Assembly: GCF_043195105.1 (NCBI RefSeq)
Contig: NZ_JBAFWO010000017.1
DNA length: 58,186 nt
Direction: 5' to 3' (one strand)
Source: NCEH01 sp002257205
Lineage (GTDB): Bacteria > Pseudomonadota > Alphaproteobacteria > Rhizobiales > Xanthobacteraceae
A program made the position numbers and the translations under genes. Position 1 is the stretch's first letter, and every line of letters begins with the position of its first letter. Below the pieces are notes generated by a model. That model did not search any database. It had not been told where the DNA came from and saw nothing but the letters and a program-made list of their open reading frames with translations. Of the stretch, positions 1 through 7,568 are shown piece by piece.

Positions 1-1493
1 GCCCCGGGCGGCGGCGTTGGGCGATCTGGCCGCGCCGCGCCGGACGGCGAATCGGGACGGGGTGCGCCAGGAGGTGGGGCACCGGGAGGCGGTGGGGCAT
101 CCGGCCGCCCTGCAGCGCCGGGCGGCGGTGCGGGGCGCTCTCCGGGACCGCCGGGCGCGGGGGCGCCCGGCGGCGGAGGAACCGCCTGGGGCGTCGAGGG
201 GGCGCCGGCGGGAGGGCGCGGGTTCGGCACTTCCGGCTTCGGCGCCTCGGGACCGGGCGATTGGGCCGGCGTCGCGGCGGGCGTTCCGGCGGGCGCCGTG
301 GCGGGCAGGGCATCCGGGCGCTCGCGCTGCAGGCGCTGAATCACCTCGTCGGCGCGCTGCTGGCGCTGCTGGAACACGTTCTGCTGCGCCTGCTCGCGCT
401 GGCGGATGGCGCGCGTGCGCTCCTGCTCGAAGGCCTGCGCGTTGCGCTCGGATTGCGACCAGCGCTGCTCCAGCTCGCCGCGCTCGGATTGCCGGAAGCG
501 CTGAAGATCGCGCTGGTAGGCCTGCCGGTCGCCATCCCAGCGCGCCGCGCGCAGATCCTGGCGCTGCTGAATGCCCAGCACCGCCAGCAAGGCGGCCGAG
601 GGGGCGGAGAGGCCCGGCCCGTCGGTGCGGACATATTGATTGATCACCACCCGCCGGTCGGGCGCGATCTCGCGGCTGTAGCGCGGCGGCGCCACCGCCG
701 GCCCGCGCGCCACGAAGGGACGATAGATGCCGATATAGGTGCCGTTCGGCGCGATGAATTCCTCATTATAGCGGTCCACATGGACCATCTGGCGCGTCAC
801 CACCGGGGTGGCCGCGATCCCGGCGAACGCGTCCGCTGCGACGAACCGCGTCATCATCGCGCCGTCGCGATAGACCGGGTCGTATTCGCGCGGGTCGTTC
901 TCCAGCCAGGGACCGATCTGCGCGATCGGCTCCACCCGCACGCCAAGGTCGGGGGCGGAGATATAGCGGTCCTCGACCACCACCCAGCTTTCCGCGACCG
1001 GCGCCTCATAGCGCTTGGGGGCGCCATAGGCGAAGCCGCGCGCGTCGGGGGCGATGGGTGCCCAGCCGGTGCGTTCGCCGCCGCGCCGCCATTTCACCCA
1101 GGCCGGCGCCCAGGTATCGCCCGGCACCCAGAACCAGCCATATTCGGGCTCATAGCCCCAGCGGCCGTAATGATAGGTGGCCCAGGCGAACGGCTCGCCC
1201 GATTCCCAATACCAGCCGGCATCGGTCCAAATCCAGCGGCCCTCCTGATACGGCCGCCAGGAGGCATCGAGGCCCGAGGGCACCCACACATAGTCATATT
1301 CGGGATGGGCGACCCACGTGCCGTGCTCGGCGAGCGGGGCATAGAATACGTCGATGTTCACCCGCGCCTGCGCGTCGCCGGAGGCTTGGCCGGGCGATCC
1401 GCCGCCTTGCGCCCAGGCGGCCGTCGCCGGTCCCTGGAGGAGGAAGCTCACCGCGAGGCCGGCAATCAAAAGCGGGCGAGAAATCTCGGTCAT
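1..1493 (-). CDS. DUF6600-type exported protein with Pro/Ala/Gly-rich tail (3' end outside window)
   Basis: Read on the minus strand, an open frame starts at ATG 1493 and has no stop before the left edge (about 497 codons visible). It begins with a signal peptide ending near ATAAWAQ. A repeated aromatic module follows (FYAPLAEHGTWV, YVWVP, GRWIWTDAGWYW, YHYGRW, YGWFWVPG, WAPAWVKW), which is the signature of DUF6600 proteins. Then come a Gln/Arg-rich, probably coiled-coil stretch (around residues 320-385) and a tail of more than 100 residues dominated by Pro, Ala and Gly. It is presumably a periplasmic or surface protein; the family's function is not known to me. The gene is easily missed because its end is cut off and overlapping plus-strand frames are long shadows. 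It is divergent from tctC. Confidence 0.85.
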   Translation of the reverse strand, partial: MTEISRPLLIAGLAVSFLLQGPATAAWAQGGGSPGQASGDAQARVNIDVFYAPLAEHGTWVAHPEYDYVWVPSGLDASWRPYQEGRWIWTDAGWYWESGEPFAWATYHYGRWGYEPEYGWFWVPGDTWAPAWVKWRRGGERTGWAPIAPDARGFAYGAPKRYEAPVAESWVVVEDRYISAPDLGVRVEPIAQIGPWLENDPREYDPVYRDGAMMTRFVAADAFAGIAATPVVTRQMVHVDRYNEEFIAPNGTYIGIYRPFVARGPAVAPPRYSREIAPDRRVVINQYVRTDGPGLSAPSAALLAVLGIQQRQDLRAARWDGDRQAYQRDLQRFRQSERGELEQRWSQSERNAQAFEQERTRAIRQREQAQQNVFQQRQQRADEVIQRLQRERPDALPATAPAGTPAATPAQSPGPEAPKPEVPNPRPPAGAPSTPQAVPPPPGAPAPGGPGERPAPPPGAAGRPDAPPPPGAPPPGAPRPDSPSGAARPDRPTPPPG

Positions 1494-1785
1494 TCATGGG
1501 TGCTCCGTTGCACCATGCACAACGACGGCGGCGCGCGCCGGTTCCCGTGGCGAAAATAGAACAACAAGGCAAATCATAGACTTATTGGAGGCAATGTGGT
1601 TTTGCGCTGTCGTTTTTGCGAAAATCCCGAGCGTGGTGCAGTGCAAACCCGTCCTCCTTTGGGGAAGCTGTGAAAAAATAAGAGTAAAGTCCGGCTTGAC
1701 TGGAGCCCCGCCGACCTTCTTCAACGTAAGCAGGGGAATATTCTCGCAGGCCAAAAAAGCCCCCGCCGCTTTCATGGAGGACCCT

Positions 1786-2766
1786 ATGCGCATGAAGCAC
1801 GCACTCGTCGCCGCCGCTGCATTCCTTGGCCTGGCCGTCGGCCCGGCCGGCGCGCAGCCGGCCTATCCCACCCGCCCCATCACCATGGTCGTGCCGTTCT
1901 CCGCTGGCGGCCCCACCGACACGGTGGCGCGCCTCGTCGCCGAATCCATGTCGAAGACGCTCGGCCAGCAGATCATCGTCGAGAATGTGGGCGGGGCGGG
2001 CGGCACGCGCGGCGCAGGCCAAGTGGCGAAGGCCAATCCCGATGGCTACACTGTGCTGCTTCATCATATCGGCCAGGCGACCGCGGCCACGCTGTATCGC
2101 AAGCTGCCATACAATGTGATCACCGATTTCGAGGATGTCGGCCTCGTCACCGCCGTGCCCATGACTTTGATCGCCAAGCCCGGCTTCGAGCCGAAGACGA
2201 TCACCGAGGTGATCGACTATGTGAAGAAGAACAAGGATCGCGTCACCTATGGCAATGCGGGCGTGGGCGCCGCCTCGCACCTGTGCGGCATGTTGTTCAT
2301 GTCCGCCATCGGCACCCAGATGACCACCGTTCCCTATCAGGGCACGGGCCCGGCCATGAACGATCTCGTGGGCGGCCAGATCGACCTGTTGTGCGACCAG
2401 ACCACCAACACCACCGGCCAGATCAAGGGCGGCAAGGTGAAGGCCTATGCGGTCACCACCAAGGACCGGGTGAAGTCTCTGCCCGACCTGCCCACCATGC
2501 AGGAAAGCGGGCTGAAGGACTTTGAAGTCGCGGTGTGGCACGGCGTCTATGCGCCGAAGGGCACGCCCAAGGAGATCGTCGACAAGCTCAACGCCGCGCT
2601 GAACACGGCGCTGGAAGATCCCAAGGTGGTCGCCCGCTTCGCCGACCTCGGCACCGAGCCCGAGCCCGAGGATCACCGCAGCCCGGCCTACCACAAGCAA
2701 TTCCTGGCGGCGGAAGTCGCCAAATGGAAGCCGGTGATCGAAGCCGCGGGCGTCTACGCCGACTGA
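1786..2766 (+). CDS. tctC: tripartite tricarboxylate transporter substrate-binding protein
   Basis: This 326-residue periplasmic binding protein of the TctC/Bug family captures a carboxylate for the TctAB membrane channel. The start ATG 1786 is preceded by GGAGG at 1776-1780 and gives a clean signal peptide (cleavage near GAQPAYP), whereas the open frame upstream of it has no signal. Family marks are YPTRPITMVVPFSAGGPTDTVAR at the N-terminus, the VENVGGAGG motif and a PDGYTVLL segment. The ligand is not evident from sequence. tctB and tctA follow on the same strand after a 151-nt gap that holds a strong hairpin, so the binding protein may be made in excess of the membrane parts. Confidence 0.93.
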   Translation: MRMKHALVAAAAFLGLAVGPAGAQPAYPTRPITMVVPFSAGGPTDTVARLVAESMSKTLGQQIIVENVGGAGGTRGAGQVAKANPDGYTVLLHHIGQATAATLYRKLPYNVITDFEDVGLVTAVPMTLIAKPGFEPKTITEVIDYVKKNKDRVTYGNAGVGAASHLCGMLFMSAIGTQMTTVPYQGTGPAMNDLVGGQIDLLCDQTTNTTGQIKGGKVKAYAVTTKDRVKSLPDLPTMQESGLKDFEVAVWHGVYAPKGTPKEIVDKLNAALNTALEDPKVVARFADLGTEPEPEDHRSPAYHKQFLAAEVAKWKPVIEAAGVYAD

Positions 2767-2808
2767 TCGCGCGAAGGCGGCGCATTTTGCGCGGCCTTGG
2801 ATACGGAA

Positions 2809-2838
2809 ACGTCCGGCGGGCACGCGCCCGCCGGACGT
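2809..2838 (+). promoter_or_regulatory. intercistronic hairpin between tctC and tctB
   Basis: A perfect 13-bp inverted repeat (arms 2809-2821 and 2826-2838, loop ACGC) lies 42 nt after the tctC stop. There is no T-run after it, so it is more likely an mRNA-stabilising or partial-termination element than a full terminator. Confidence 0.6.
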
Positions 2839-2844
2839 CCTGTT

Positions 2845-2876
2845 CGCGATCGAGGAACGCCGCGATCGAGGAACGC
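2845..2876 (+). repeat. 16-bp tandem duplication
   Basis: The unit CGCGATCGAGGAACGC occurs twice head to tail (2845-2860 and 2861-2876) just downstream of the tctC hairpin and before tctB. No function is apparent; it looks like a recent slippage or duplication event. Confidence 0.8.
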
Positions 2877-2917
2877 CGCGCCGCCGCCCTGCGGGGCGCG
2901 CCGCCAAGAAATCAGGG

Positions 2918-3388
2918 ATGGGGTCGATGGGGTTCATTCGCAATCCGAAGGATGTGTTGTCCGGCCTGCTGTTCATCGCGCTGGCGGTGATCTTCGGCCT
3001 GCAAACGCAGCAATTGGCCATGGGCACGGCGGTGCGCATGGGGCCGGGCTATTTCCCGCTGCTGCTTTCCGTCCTGATGGGAATTTTCGGCCTGATCGTG
3101 CTCATCAACGGCCTGCGCTTCGAGGGTGACCGCACCACCTCGATCGCTTGGCGCGCCCTGATTCTGCTGACGGCCTGCACGGTGTTTTTCGGCGCCGCCA
3201 TCCGCCCGCTCGGCTTCCTGCCGACGCTCGGCATCACGGTGTTCGTCTCCGCGCTCGCCAGCCAGAAGTTCCGCCTCACCACCGCGCTCGCCATCACCGC
3301 CGTGATGGTGGTGTTCTGCTGGGCGGTGTTCATCCTCGGCCTCGGCCTTCCCTTGTCCCTGCTCGGCCCCTGGCTGGGCGGCTATTGA
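2918..3388 (+). CDS. tctB: tripartite tricarboxylate transporter small membrane subunit TctB
   Basis: A 156-residue protein with about four hydrophobic helices, the size and layout of TctB. The N-terminus (IRNPKDVLSGLLFIALAVIFGL) and the following GPGYFPLLL motif are typical of the family. TctB is the small inner-membrane subunit that works with TctA to take up the substrate delivered by TctC using an ion gradient. An in-frame ATG at 2927 is an alternative start with three fewer residues. It sits 10 nt ahead of tctA, so the two are surely co-transcribed. Confidence 0.9.
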   Translation: MGSMGFIRNPKDVLSGLLFIALAVIFGLQTQQLAMGTAVRMGPGYFPLLLSVLMGIFGLIVLINGLRFEGDRTTSIAWRALILLTACTVFFGAAIRPLGFLPTLGITVFVSALASQKFRLTTALAITAVMVVFCWAVFILGLGLPLSLLGPWLGGY

Positions 3389-3398
3389 GGAGCGCGCC

Positions 3399-4898
3399 GT
3401 GGAACTCATCGACAATCTCAGCCTCGGCTTTTCCGTCGCGCTCTCGTTTCAGAACCTGTTCTACTGCTTCATCGGCGTGCTGCTGGGCACGCTGATCGGC
3501 GTGCTGCCGGGGCTCGGGCCGATCGCCACCATCGCCATGCTGTTGCCGATCACCTTCGGCCTGCCGCCGGTGTCGGCGCTGATCATGCTCGCGGGCATTT
3601 ATTACGGCGCCCAATATGGCGGCTCCACCACCGCGATCCTGATCAATCTGCCGGGGGAATCCTCCTCCGTGGTGACCGCCATCGACGGCCACCAGATGGC
3701 GCGCCAGGGGCGGGCGGGGGCGGCGCTCGCCACCGCCGCGCTGGGCTCGTTCTTCGCCGGCACGGTCGCGACCTTTCTGCTGGCGGTGTTCGCCCCGCCG
3801 CTCGCCGACCTCGCGCTGCAATTCGGGCCGCCGGAATATTTCTCGCTGATGGTGCTCGGCCTCGTCGCCTCGGTGACGCTCGCGTCCGGCTCGGTGGTGA
3901 AGGCGCTGGCGATGATCGTGCTCGGCCTGCTGCTGGGCCTTGCCGGCCAGGACATCTATACCGGCGTGCCGCGGTTCGATTTCGGCGTTCCCGATCTCGC
4001 CGACGGGTTCGATTTCGTGGCGCTGGCCATGGGCATGTTCGGGCTCGGGGAAATCATCCGCAATCTGGAAGACGAATCCCAGCGCAGCCTGGTCGCCGCC
4101 AAGGTGAAAAGCCTGATGCTCACCAAGGACGAGTTCAAGGCGATCATCGCGCCGGTGATTCGTGGCACCGTGCTCGGCTCGTTCCTGGGCATCCTGCCCG
4201 GCGGCGGCGCTATGCTCTCCTCGTTCGCCGCCTATTCCATCGAGAAGAAGATTTCCAAGACGCCGGGGCGCTTCGGCAAGGGCGCCATCGAGGGCGTGGC
4301 GGGGCCGGAGAGCGCCAATAATGCCGGCGCGCAGACCTCCTTCATCCCCATGCTGACCCTCGGCATTCCCTCCAACCCGGTGATGGCGCTGATGATCGGC
4401 GCGCTGATCATCCAGGGCATCACGCCCGGGCCGAACGTGGTGACAGAAAAGCCGGATCTGTTCTGGGGCGTGATCGCCTCCATGTGGATCGGCAATTTCA
4501 TGCTGGTGCTGCTGAACTTGCCGCTGATCGGCATCTGGGTGCGGCTGCTCACCGTGCCCTACCACATCCTGTTCCCGGCCATCGTCGCGTTCTGCTGCAT
4601 CGGCGTCTACAGCGTGAACAACAACACGTTCGACGTCTACACCATGGCCCTGTTCGGGGTGCTGGGCTATGTGCTGGTGAAGCTGGATTGCGAACCCGCG
4701 CCGCTGCTGCTGGGCTTCGTCATCGGCCCGATGCTGGAAGAATATTTGCGCCGGGCCATGCTGATTTCGCGCGGCGACGCCACCGTGTTCGTCACCCGCC
4801 CGATCTCCGCCGTGCTGCTGTTCCTGGCGGTGGCCGCGCTGGTGGTGGTGCTGCTGCCCTCGGTGCAGAAGACGCGCGAGGAGGCGTTCAAGGAATGA
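3399..4898 (+). CDS. tctA: tripartite tricarboxylate transporter permease TctA
   Basis: A 499-residue polytopic membrane protein and the main channel of the TTT transporter. It begins with GTG at 3399 behind a GAGGAG-like site. Recognisable family segments are the N-terminal GVLLGTLIGVLPGLGP, GIYYGAQYGGSTTAIL, and the repeated-half counterpart GILPGGGAMLSSFAAYSIEKK. The length is normal (about 500) and the frame is intact. It is the last gene of tctCBA and is followed within a few bases by a rho-independent terminator. Confidence 0.94.
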   Translation: MELIDNLSLGFSVALSFQNLFYCFIGVLLGTLIGVLPGLGPIATIAMLLPITFGLPPVSALIMLAGIYYGAQYGGSTTAILINLPGESSSVVTAIDGHQMARQGRAGAALATAALGSFFAGTVATFLLAVFAPPLADLALQFGPPEYFSLMVLGLVASVTLASGSVVKALAMIVLGLLLGLAGQDIYTGVPRFDFGVPDLADGFDFVALAMGMFGLGEIIRNLEDESQRSLVAAKVKSLMLTKDEFKAIIAPVIRGTVLGSFLGILPGGGAMLSSFAAYSIEKKISKTPGRFGKGAIEGVAGPESANNAGAQTSFIPMLTLGIPSNPVMALMIGALIIQGITPGPNVVTEKPDLFWGVIASMWIGNFMLVLLNLPLIGIWVRLLTVPYHILFPAIVAFCCIGVYSVNNNTFDVYTMALFGVLGYVLVKLDCEPAPLLLGFVIGPMLEEYLRRAMLISRGDATVFVTRPISAVLLFLAVAALVVVLLPSVQKTREEAFKE

Positions 4899-4899
4899 G

Positions 4900-4930
4900 A
4901 AAAGCGCCGCCCGAAAAACGGCGGCGTTTT
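4900..4930 (+). terminator. rho-independent terminator of tctCBA
   Basis: A CGCCGCC / GGCGGCG stem flanked by A-runs and ending in TTTT begins two bases after the tctA stop codon. Confidence 0.85.
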
Positions 4931-5005
4931 CCACAGGTCGCGCTGGACAGGGCAAAATAGCTCTGCTACACGACCACCTCCCGACGAGGACACGTCTTCG
5001 CGGCG

Positions 5006-5081
<76 letters not shown>

Positions 5082-5109
5082 TTTAAATCCAAAGACGCAG
5101 GTGGTTTCG

Positions 5110-5141
5110 CCGTTTCAGTTTCAAGACCTGAAACGGTTTTT
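5110..5141 (+). terminator. rho-independent terminator of tRNA-Lys
   Basis: A perfect 9-bp stem CCGTTTCAG / CTGAAACGG (5110-5118, 5128-5136) with a 9-nt loop is followed directly by TTTTT. Confidence 0.85.
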
Positions 5142-5317
5142 GAAACGGTCTTCGCTTCGGTTTGCGACGGGGCCGCACGGCCTGCGATTCTGCGCGATGC
5201 GCTTCTCGTGCCGCAAGCGCGTCGGATGTGGCCAAGGCCCAGGGCATCGCAATTCCAGGCAATCGGGCCGTGGGGGTGTATCGAAACGACTTCGCGCGCT
5301 GCATGCTCGCGGCAATG

Positions 5318-5461
5318 CTGCCCGCCGACACCCCAGGCACCGGGTTCCACATCCTCGATGGTGACTCATGTGACCTGATGCAGGCCCTCGCCCTCCGCCG
5401 AGAGCATGGCGTCGGTGACCTTGCGGATCATGTCCTGCTTCTGCTGAAGCGTCAGGTAGCC
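5318..5461 (-). pseudogene. remnant of a 4-oxalocrotonate-tautomerase-family gene
   Basis: In one minus-strand frame this stretch reads GYLTLQQKQDMIRKVTDAML, SAEGEGLHQVT, then TGA (5366-5368), then VTIEDVEPGAWGVGGQ. This matches small tautomerases of the VTW-VTIE type, with the expected Trp codon TGG changed to the stop TGA. The start and the catalytic Pro1 are missing, because the frame meets a stop just upstream of GYLT. The gene is therefore dead. It lies downstream of the tetR gene on the same strand, which may once have formed an operon. Identification is by pattern only. The rest of the 5142-5573 interval shows no intact gene. Confidence 0.6.
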
Positions 5462-5573
5462 CCCTCAGCCTCGCAGTCCATCCTGCTGTTACACTTTTCG
5501 CGTTGTGCGAGGCGGGCTGCCCATTTCGGCCGTGATGCCTCCGGGATGGCGGCCGGATCCGTCATCGGCCATC

Positions 5574-6152
5574 TCAGCGCTTCTGCTGCGGCAGTGCGGA
5601 CCGGGCGATGCTCTCCAGGAGCGCGCGGTTCTCGCCCAAGCGCGCGAGCACGCGGACCGAGATGACCGCCGACAGGAGGCGGCGGGCAACATCCTCTGAG
5701 CGCATGCCGGCGTCGACGGAACCCTCCTGCTGCGCCCGTTCGATGGTGCGGCGAAAGCCGTCTTCCACTTCCTTGAGACCGTTCCTGATGTCCGCACCGA
5801 GTTCAAGATCAATGGGCGCGACCTCCATGGCGGCGTTCACGAGGAGGCAGCCACGGCGGTCGGAGAGGGAGGCGGCAACGAGGTCCGCGAAGAAATCGTG
5901 CAGAGCGGCCAGCGGATTGGCGGCGGCATCGAGCTCAGCCATCCGGCGCCGCGACGAGAGATCAAGATAGCGCTGGAGCGCGCGGACGAACAGTCCCCGC
6001 TTATCTCCGAACGCATTGTAAAGGCTTGCCCCGCCCATCTGCATCCGGGCCGCGAGGTCCCTGATGGAGGTCGCGCCATATCCGTTCTGCCAGAAGCCGG
6101 CGACGGCGGCGTCGATGACCTCTTCTTCGTCGAAGGCGCGGTGTCGTCCCAC
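5574..6152 (-). CDS. TetR/AcrR family transcriptional regulator
   Basis: A 192-residue one-domain repressor. The N-terminal helix-turn-helix (residues about 6-52) carries ATSIRDLAARMQMGGASLYNAFGDKRGLF, the standard TetR DNA-binding motif. The rest is an all-helical ligand domain with the CLLVNAAMEV segment common in this subgroup. It is transcribed away from the thioredoxin-CcdA pair, and the shared intergenic region contains a 28-bp near-perfect palindrome (6201-6228) that is a good operator candidate. It probably represses itself and the divergent redox genes. The inducer is unknown. Confidence 0.9.
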   Translation of the reverse strand: MGRHRAFDEEEVIDAAVAGFWQNGYGATSIRDLAARMQMGGASLYNAFGDKRGLFVRALQRYLDLSSRRRMAELDAAANPLAALHDFFADLVAASLSDRRGCLLVNAAMEVAPIDLELGADIRNGLKEVEDGFRRTIERAQQEGSVDAGMRSEDVARRLLSAVISVRVLARLGENRALLESIARSALPQQKR

Positions 6153-6200
6153 GGGGCGTGCTCCTTGAAACGTGACCTGTGCATTGGGAATCTTCGTTGA

Positions 6201-6228
6201 TTTTTTTAGATCGCGCGATCAAAAAAAA
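6201..6228. promoter_or_regulatory. candidate TetR operator palindrome
   Basis: The core GATCGCGCGATC (6209-6220) is perfectly symmetric and is flanked by seven T on the left and seven or more A on the right, with a single mismatched pair. It lies 48 nt from the tetR start and 28 nt from the thioredoxin start, where a divergent operator is expected. Because of the T/A flanks it could also form a bidirectional terminator-like hairpin. Confidence 0.6.
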
Positions 6229-6256
6229 CAAGCACCGATTTCTCAGGAGGACCTTC

Positions 6257-6658
6257 ATGAAACGACTGCACCCGCTGCTCGCCGGGCTGACCTGCGCTCT
6301 GGTCCTGCTGGGATCGCTCTCCGCTTCCGCCGCCGAGCGCAAGCCCTTCGACCCGGCCGTCTTTGCGGCTGCCCAGGCGGCGAGTGCGCCCATTCTGGTG
6401 GAGATCTCGGCCCCCTGGTGCCCCACCTGCAAGGCGCAAAAGCCGATCATCGATGCCCTGGCCGCGCAGCCGGAGACCAAGGCTTTGGTCATCTTCGAGG
6501 TGGATTTCGACACGCAGAAGCCCGTGGTTCGCAGCTTCAACGCGCAAAGCCAGAGCACCCTGATCGCATTTCGGGGCAAGACCGAGACGGCGCGGTCGGT
6601 GGGCGACACCAACCCCGCTTCGATCGCCGCGCTGGTGAAATCGTCACTCGCCCGGTGA
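6257..6658 (+). CDS. exported thioredoxin-like protein
   Basis: A 133-residue protein with a signal peptide (LTCALVLLGSLSASAAE) and a thioredoxin fold containing the redox motif WCPTCK (Cys55, Cys58). The start ATG 6257 follows CAGGAGG; an earlier ATG in frame lacks a ribosome site and would spoil the signal. It should act in the periplasm as a thiol reductant. The next gene, 10 nt away, is a CcdA-like membrane electron transporter, so the two form a minimal system passing electrons from cytoplasmic thioredoxin to this protein. The divergent TetR probably controls them. Confidence 0.9.
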   Translation: MKRLHPLLAGLTCALVLLGSLSASAAERKPFDPAVFAAAQAASAPILVEISAPWCPTCKAQKPIIDALAAQPETKALVIFEVDFDTQKPVVRSFNAQSQSTLIAFRGKTETARSVGDTNPASIAALVKSSLAR

Positions 6659-6668
6659 GGCGCGGTTC

Positions 6669-7391
6669 ATGACCTTCGGCGACAGCTTTCTCGCATTCCT
6701 GGCCGGCATCCTGTCGACGCTGTCGCCATGCGTGCTGCCCATCCTGCCCTTGGTCTTGGGGGCAGCGGCCTCGCAACATCGGCTGGGGCCTGTCGCATTG
6801 GCGGGCGGCCTTGCCTTGTCCTTCGTCACCATCGGCCTCTTCGTCGCGACCATCGGCTTTTCCATCGGTCTCGATGCCGGGGTGTTTCGGGCCGTCGCAG
6901 CGGTGCTGCTGATGGCGGTCGGCCTCGTTTTGCTCGTGCCGATCTTCCAGGCGCGCCTGGCAAATGCGGCAGGTCCGGCGTCCGGCTGGGCGCAAGAGCG
7001 GTTTGGCGGTTTCTCCGCCACCGGGCTGAAGGGGCAGTTCGCCGTCGGGCTATTGCTCGGTGCGGTCTGGAGCCCCTGCGTCGGTCCTACCCTCGGGGCC
7101 GCGTCCGTGCTCGCCGCCAAAGGCGAGAACCTCGGCGAGGTCGCCCTGGTCATGCTCGCCTTCGGCCTCGGCGCGGCCTTGCCGCTGCTGGGGCTGGGGA
7201 TGCTCTCGCGCGAAGCCATGATGCGCTGGCGTGACCGGCTGGCGCAGTTCGGCCAAGGCGGAAAGTCCGTGCTCGGCGGCCTCCTCCTCATCATCGGCCT
7301 GCTCATCCTGACGGGCCTCGACAAGCGCCTGGAGGCGGCCCTGGTGGAGGCTTCCCCCGCATGGCTCACCCATTTGACCACGCAGTTTTGA
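6669..7391 (+). CDS. CcdA/DsbD-beta-like membrane thiol electron transporter
   Basis: A 240-residue protein with six predicted membrane helices. It has the two cysteine motifs that define the family, SPCVLP (Cys21) in helix 1 and SPCVGPT (Cys137) in helix 4, placed symmetrically in the two halves. CcdA-type proteins carry reducing equivalents across the inner membrane. Here the likely acceptor is the exported thioredoxin-like protein encoded 10 nt upstream. No cytochrome c biogenesis genes are nearby, so a role in general envelope disulfide reduction or peroxide defence is as likely as haem ligation. Confidence 0.92.
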   Translation: MTFGDSFLAFLAGILSTLSPCVLPILPLVLGAAASQHRLGPVALAGGLALSFVTIGLFVATIGFSIGLDAGVFRAVAAVLLMAVGLVLLVPIFQARLANAAGPASGWAQERFGGFSATGLKGQFAVGLLLGAVWSPCVGPTLGAASVLAAKGENLGEVALVMLAFGLGAALPLLGLGMLSREAMMRWRDRLAQFGQGGKSVLGGLLLIIGLLILTGLDKRLEAALVEASPAWLTHLTTQF

Positions 7392-7417
7392 CCGGTCGCC
7401 GCATGCGGAGGCAATCC

Positions 7418-7507
7418 ATGACTGGCCTCGACATTCCGTTTCTGCACCAGCCATTGCGCACGCTCGGGGTCGTCCCGCCGTTCGATCGTGATTGGCGTAG
7501 TGTATAG
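7418..7507 (+). CDS. possible 29-codon ORF, unknown
   Basis: ATG 7418 has a strong Shine-Dalgarno (GGAGG six bases upstream) and opens a frame MTGLDIPFLHQP... that ends at TAG 7505-7507. It may be a real microprotein, a leader peptide of the haloacid dehalogenase gene 61 nt downstream, or the truncated start of a lost gene. I recognise no family. Confidence 0.25.
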   Translation: MTGLDIPFLHQPLRTLGVVPPFDRDWRSV

Positions 7508-7568
7508 AGAGCGCCGCTGGCTGCGAGCCGAGGACAGCGGGACCGAAACCGACGAGGAGGGCATCCAC

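Noticed and set aside
261..1559. Long plus-strand open frame opposite the DUF6600 gene
   Set aside because: Composition is typical of the antisense of a GC-rich gene; the minus strand encodes a clear signal peptide and DUF6600 modules.
1582..4955. Long minus-strand frames opposite tctC, tctB and tctA
   Set aside because: His/Arg/Gln-rich shadow translations without ribosome sites; the plus-strand genes are unmistakable.
5162..5665. 167-codon plus-strand frame between the tRNA and tetR
   Set aside because: It runs through the tautomerase remnant and the 3' part of tetR in antisense; no ribosome site and no family pattern.
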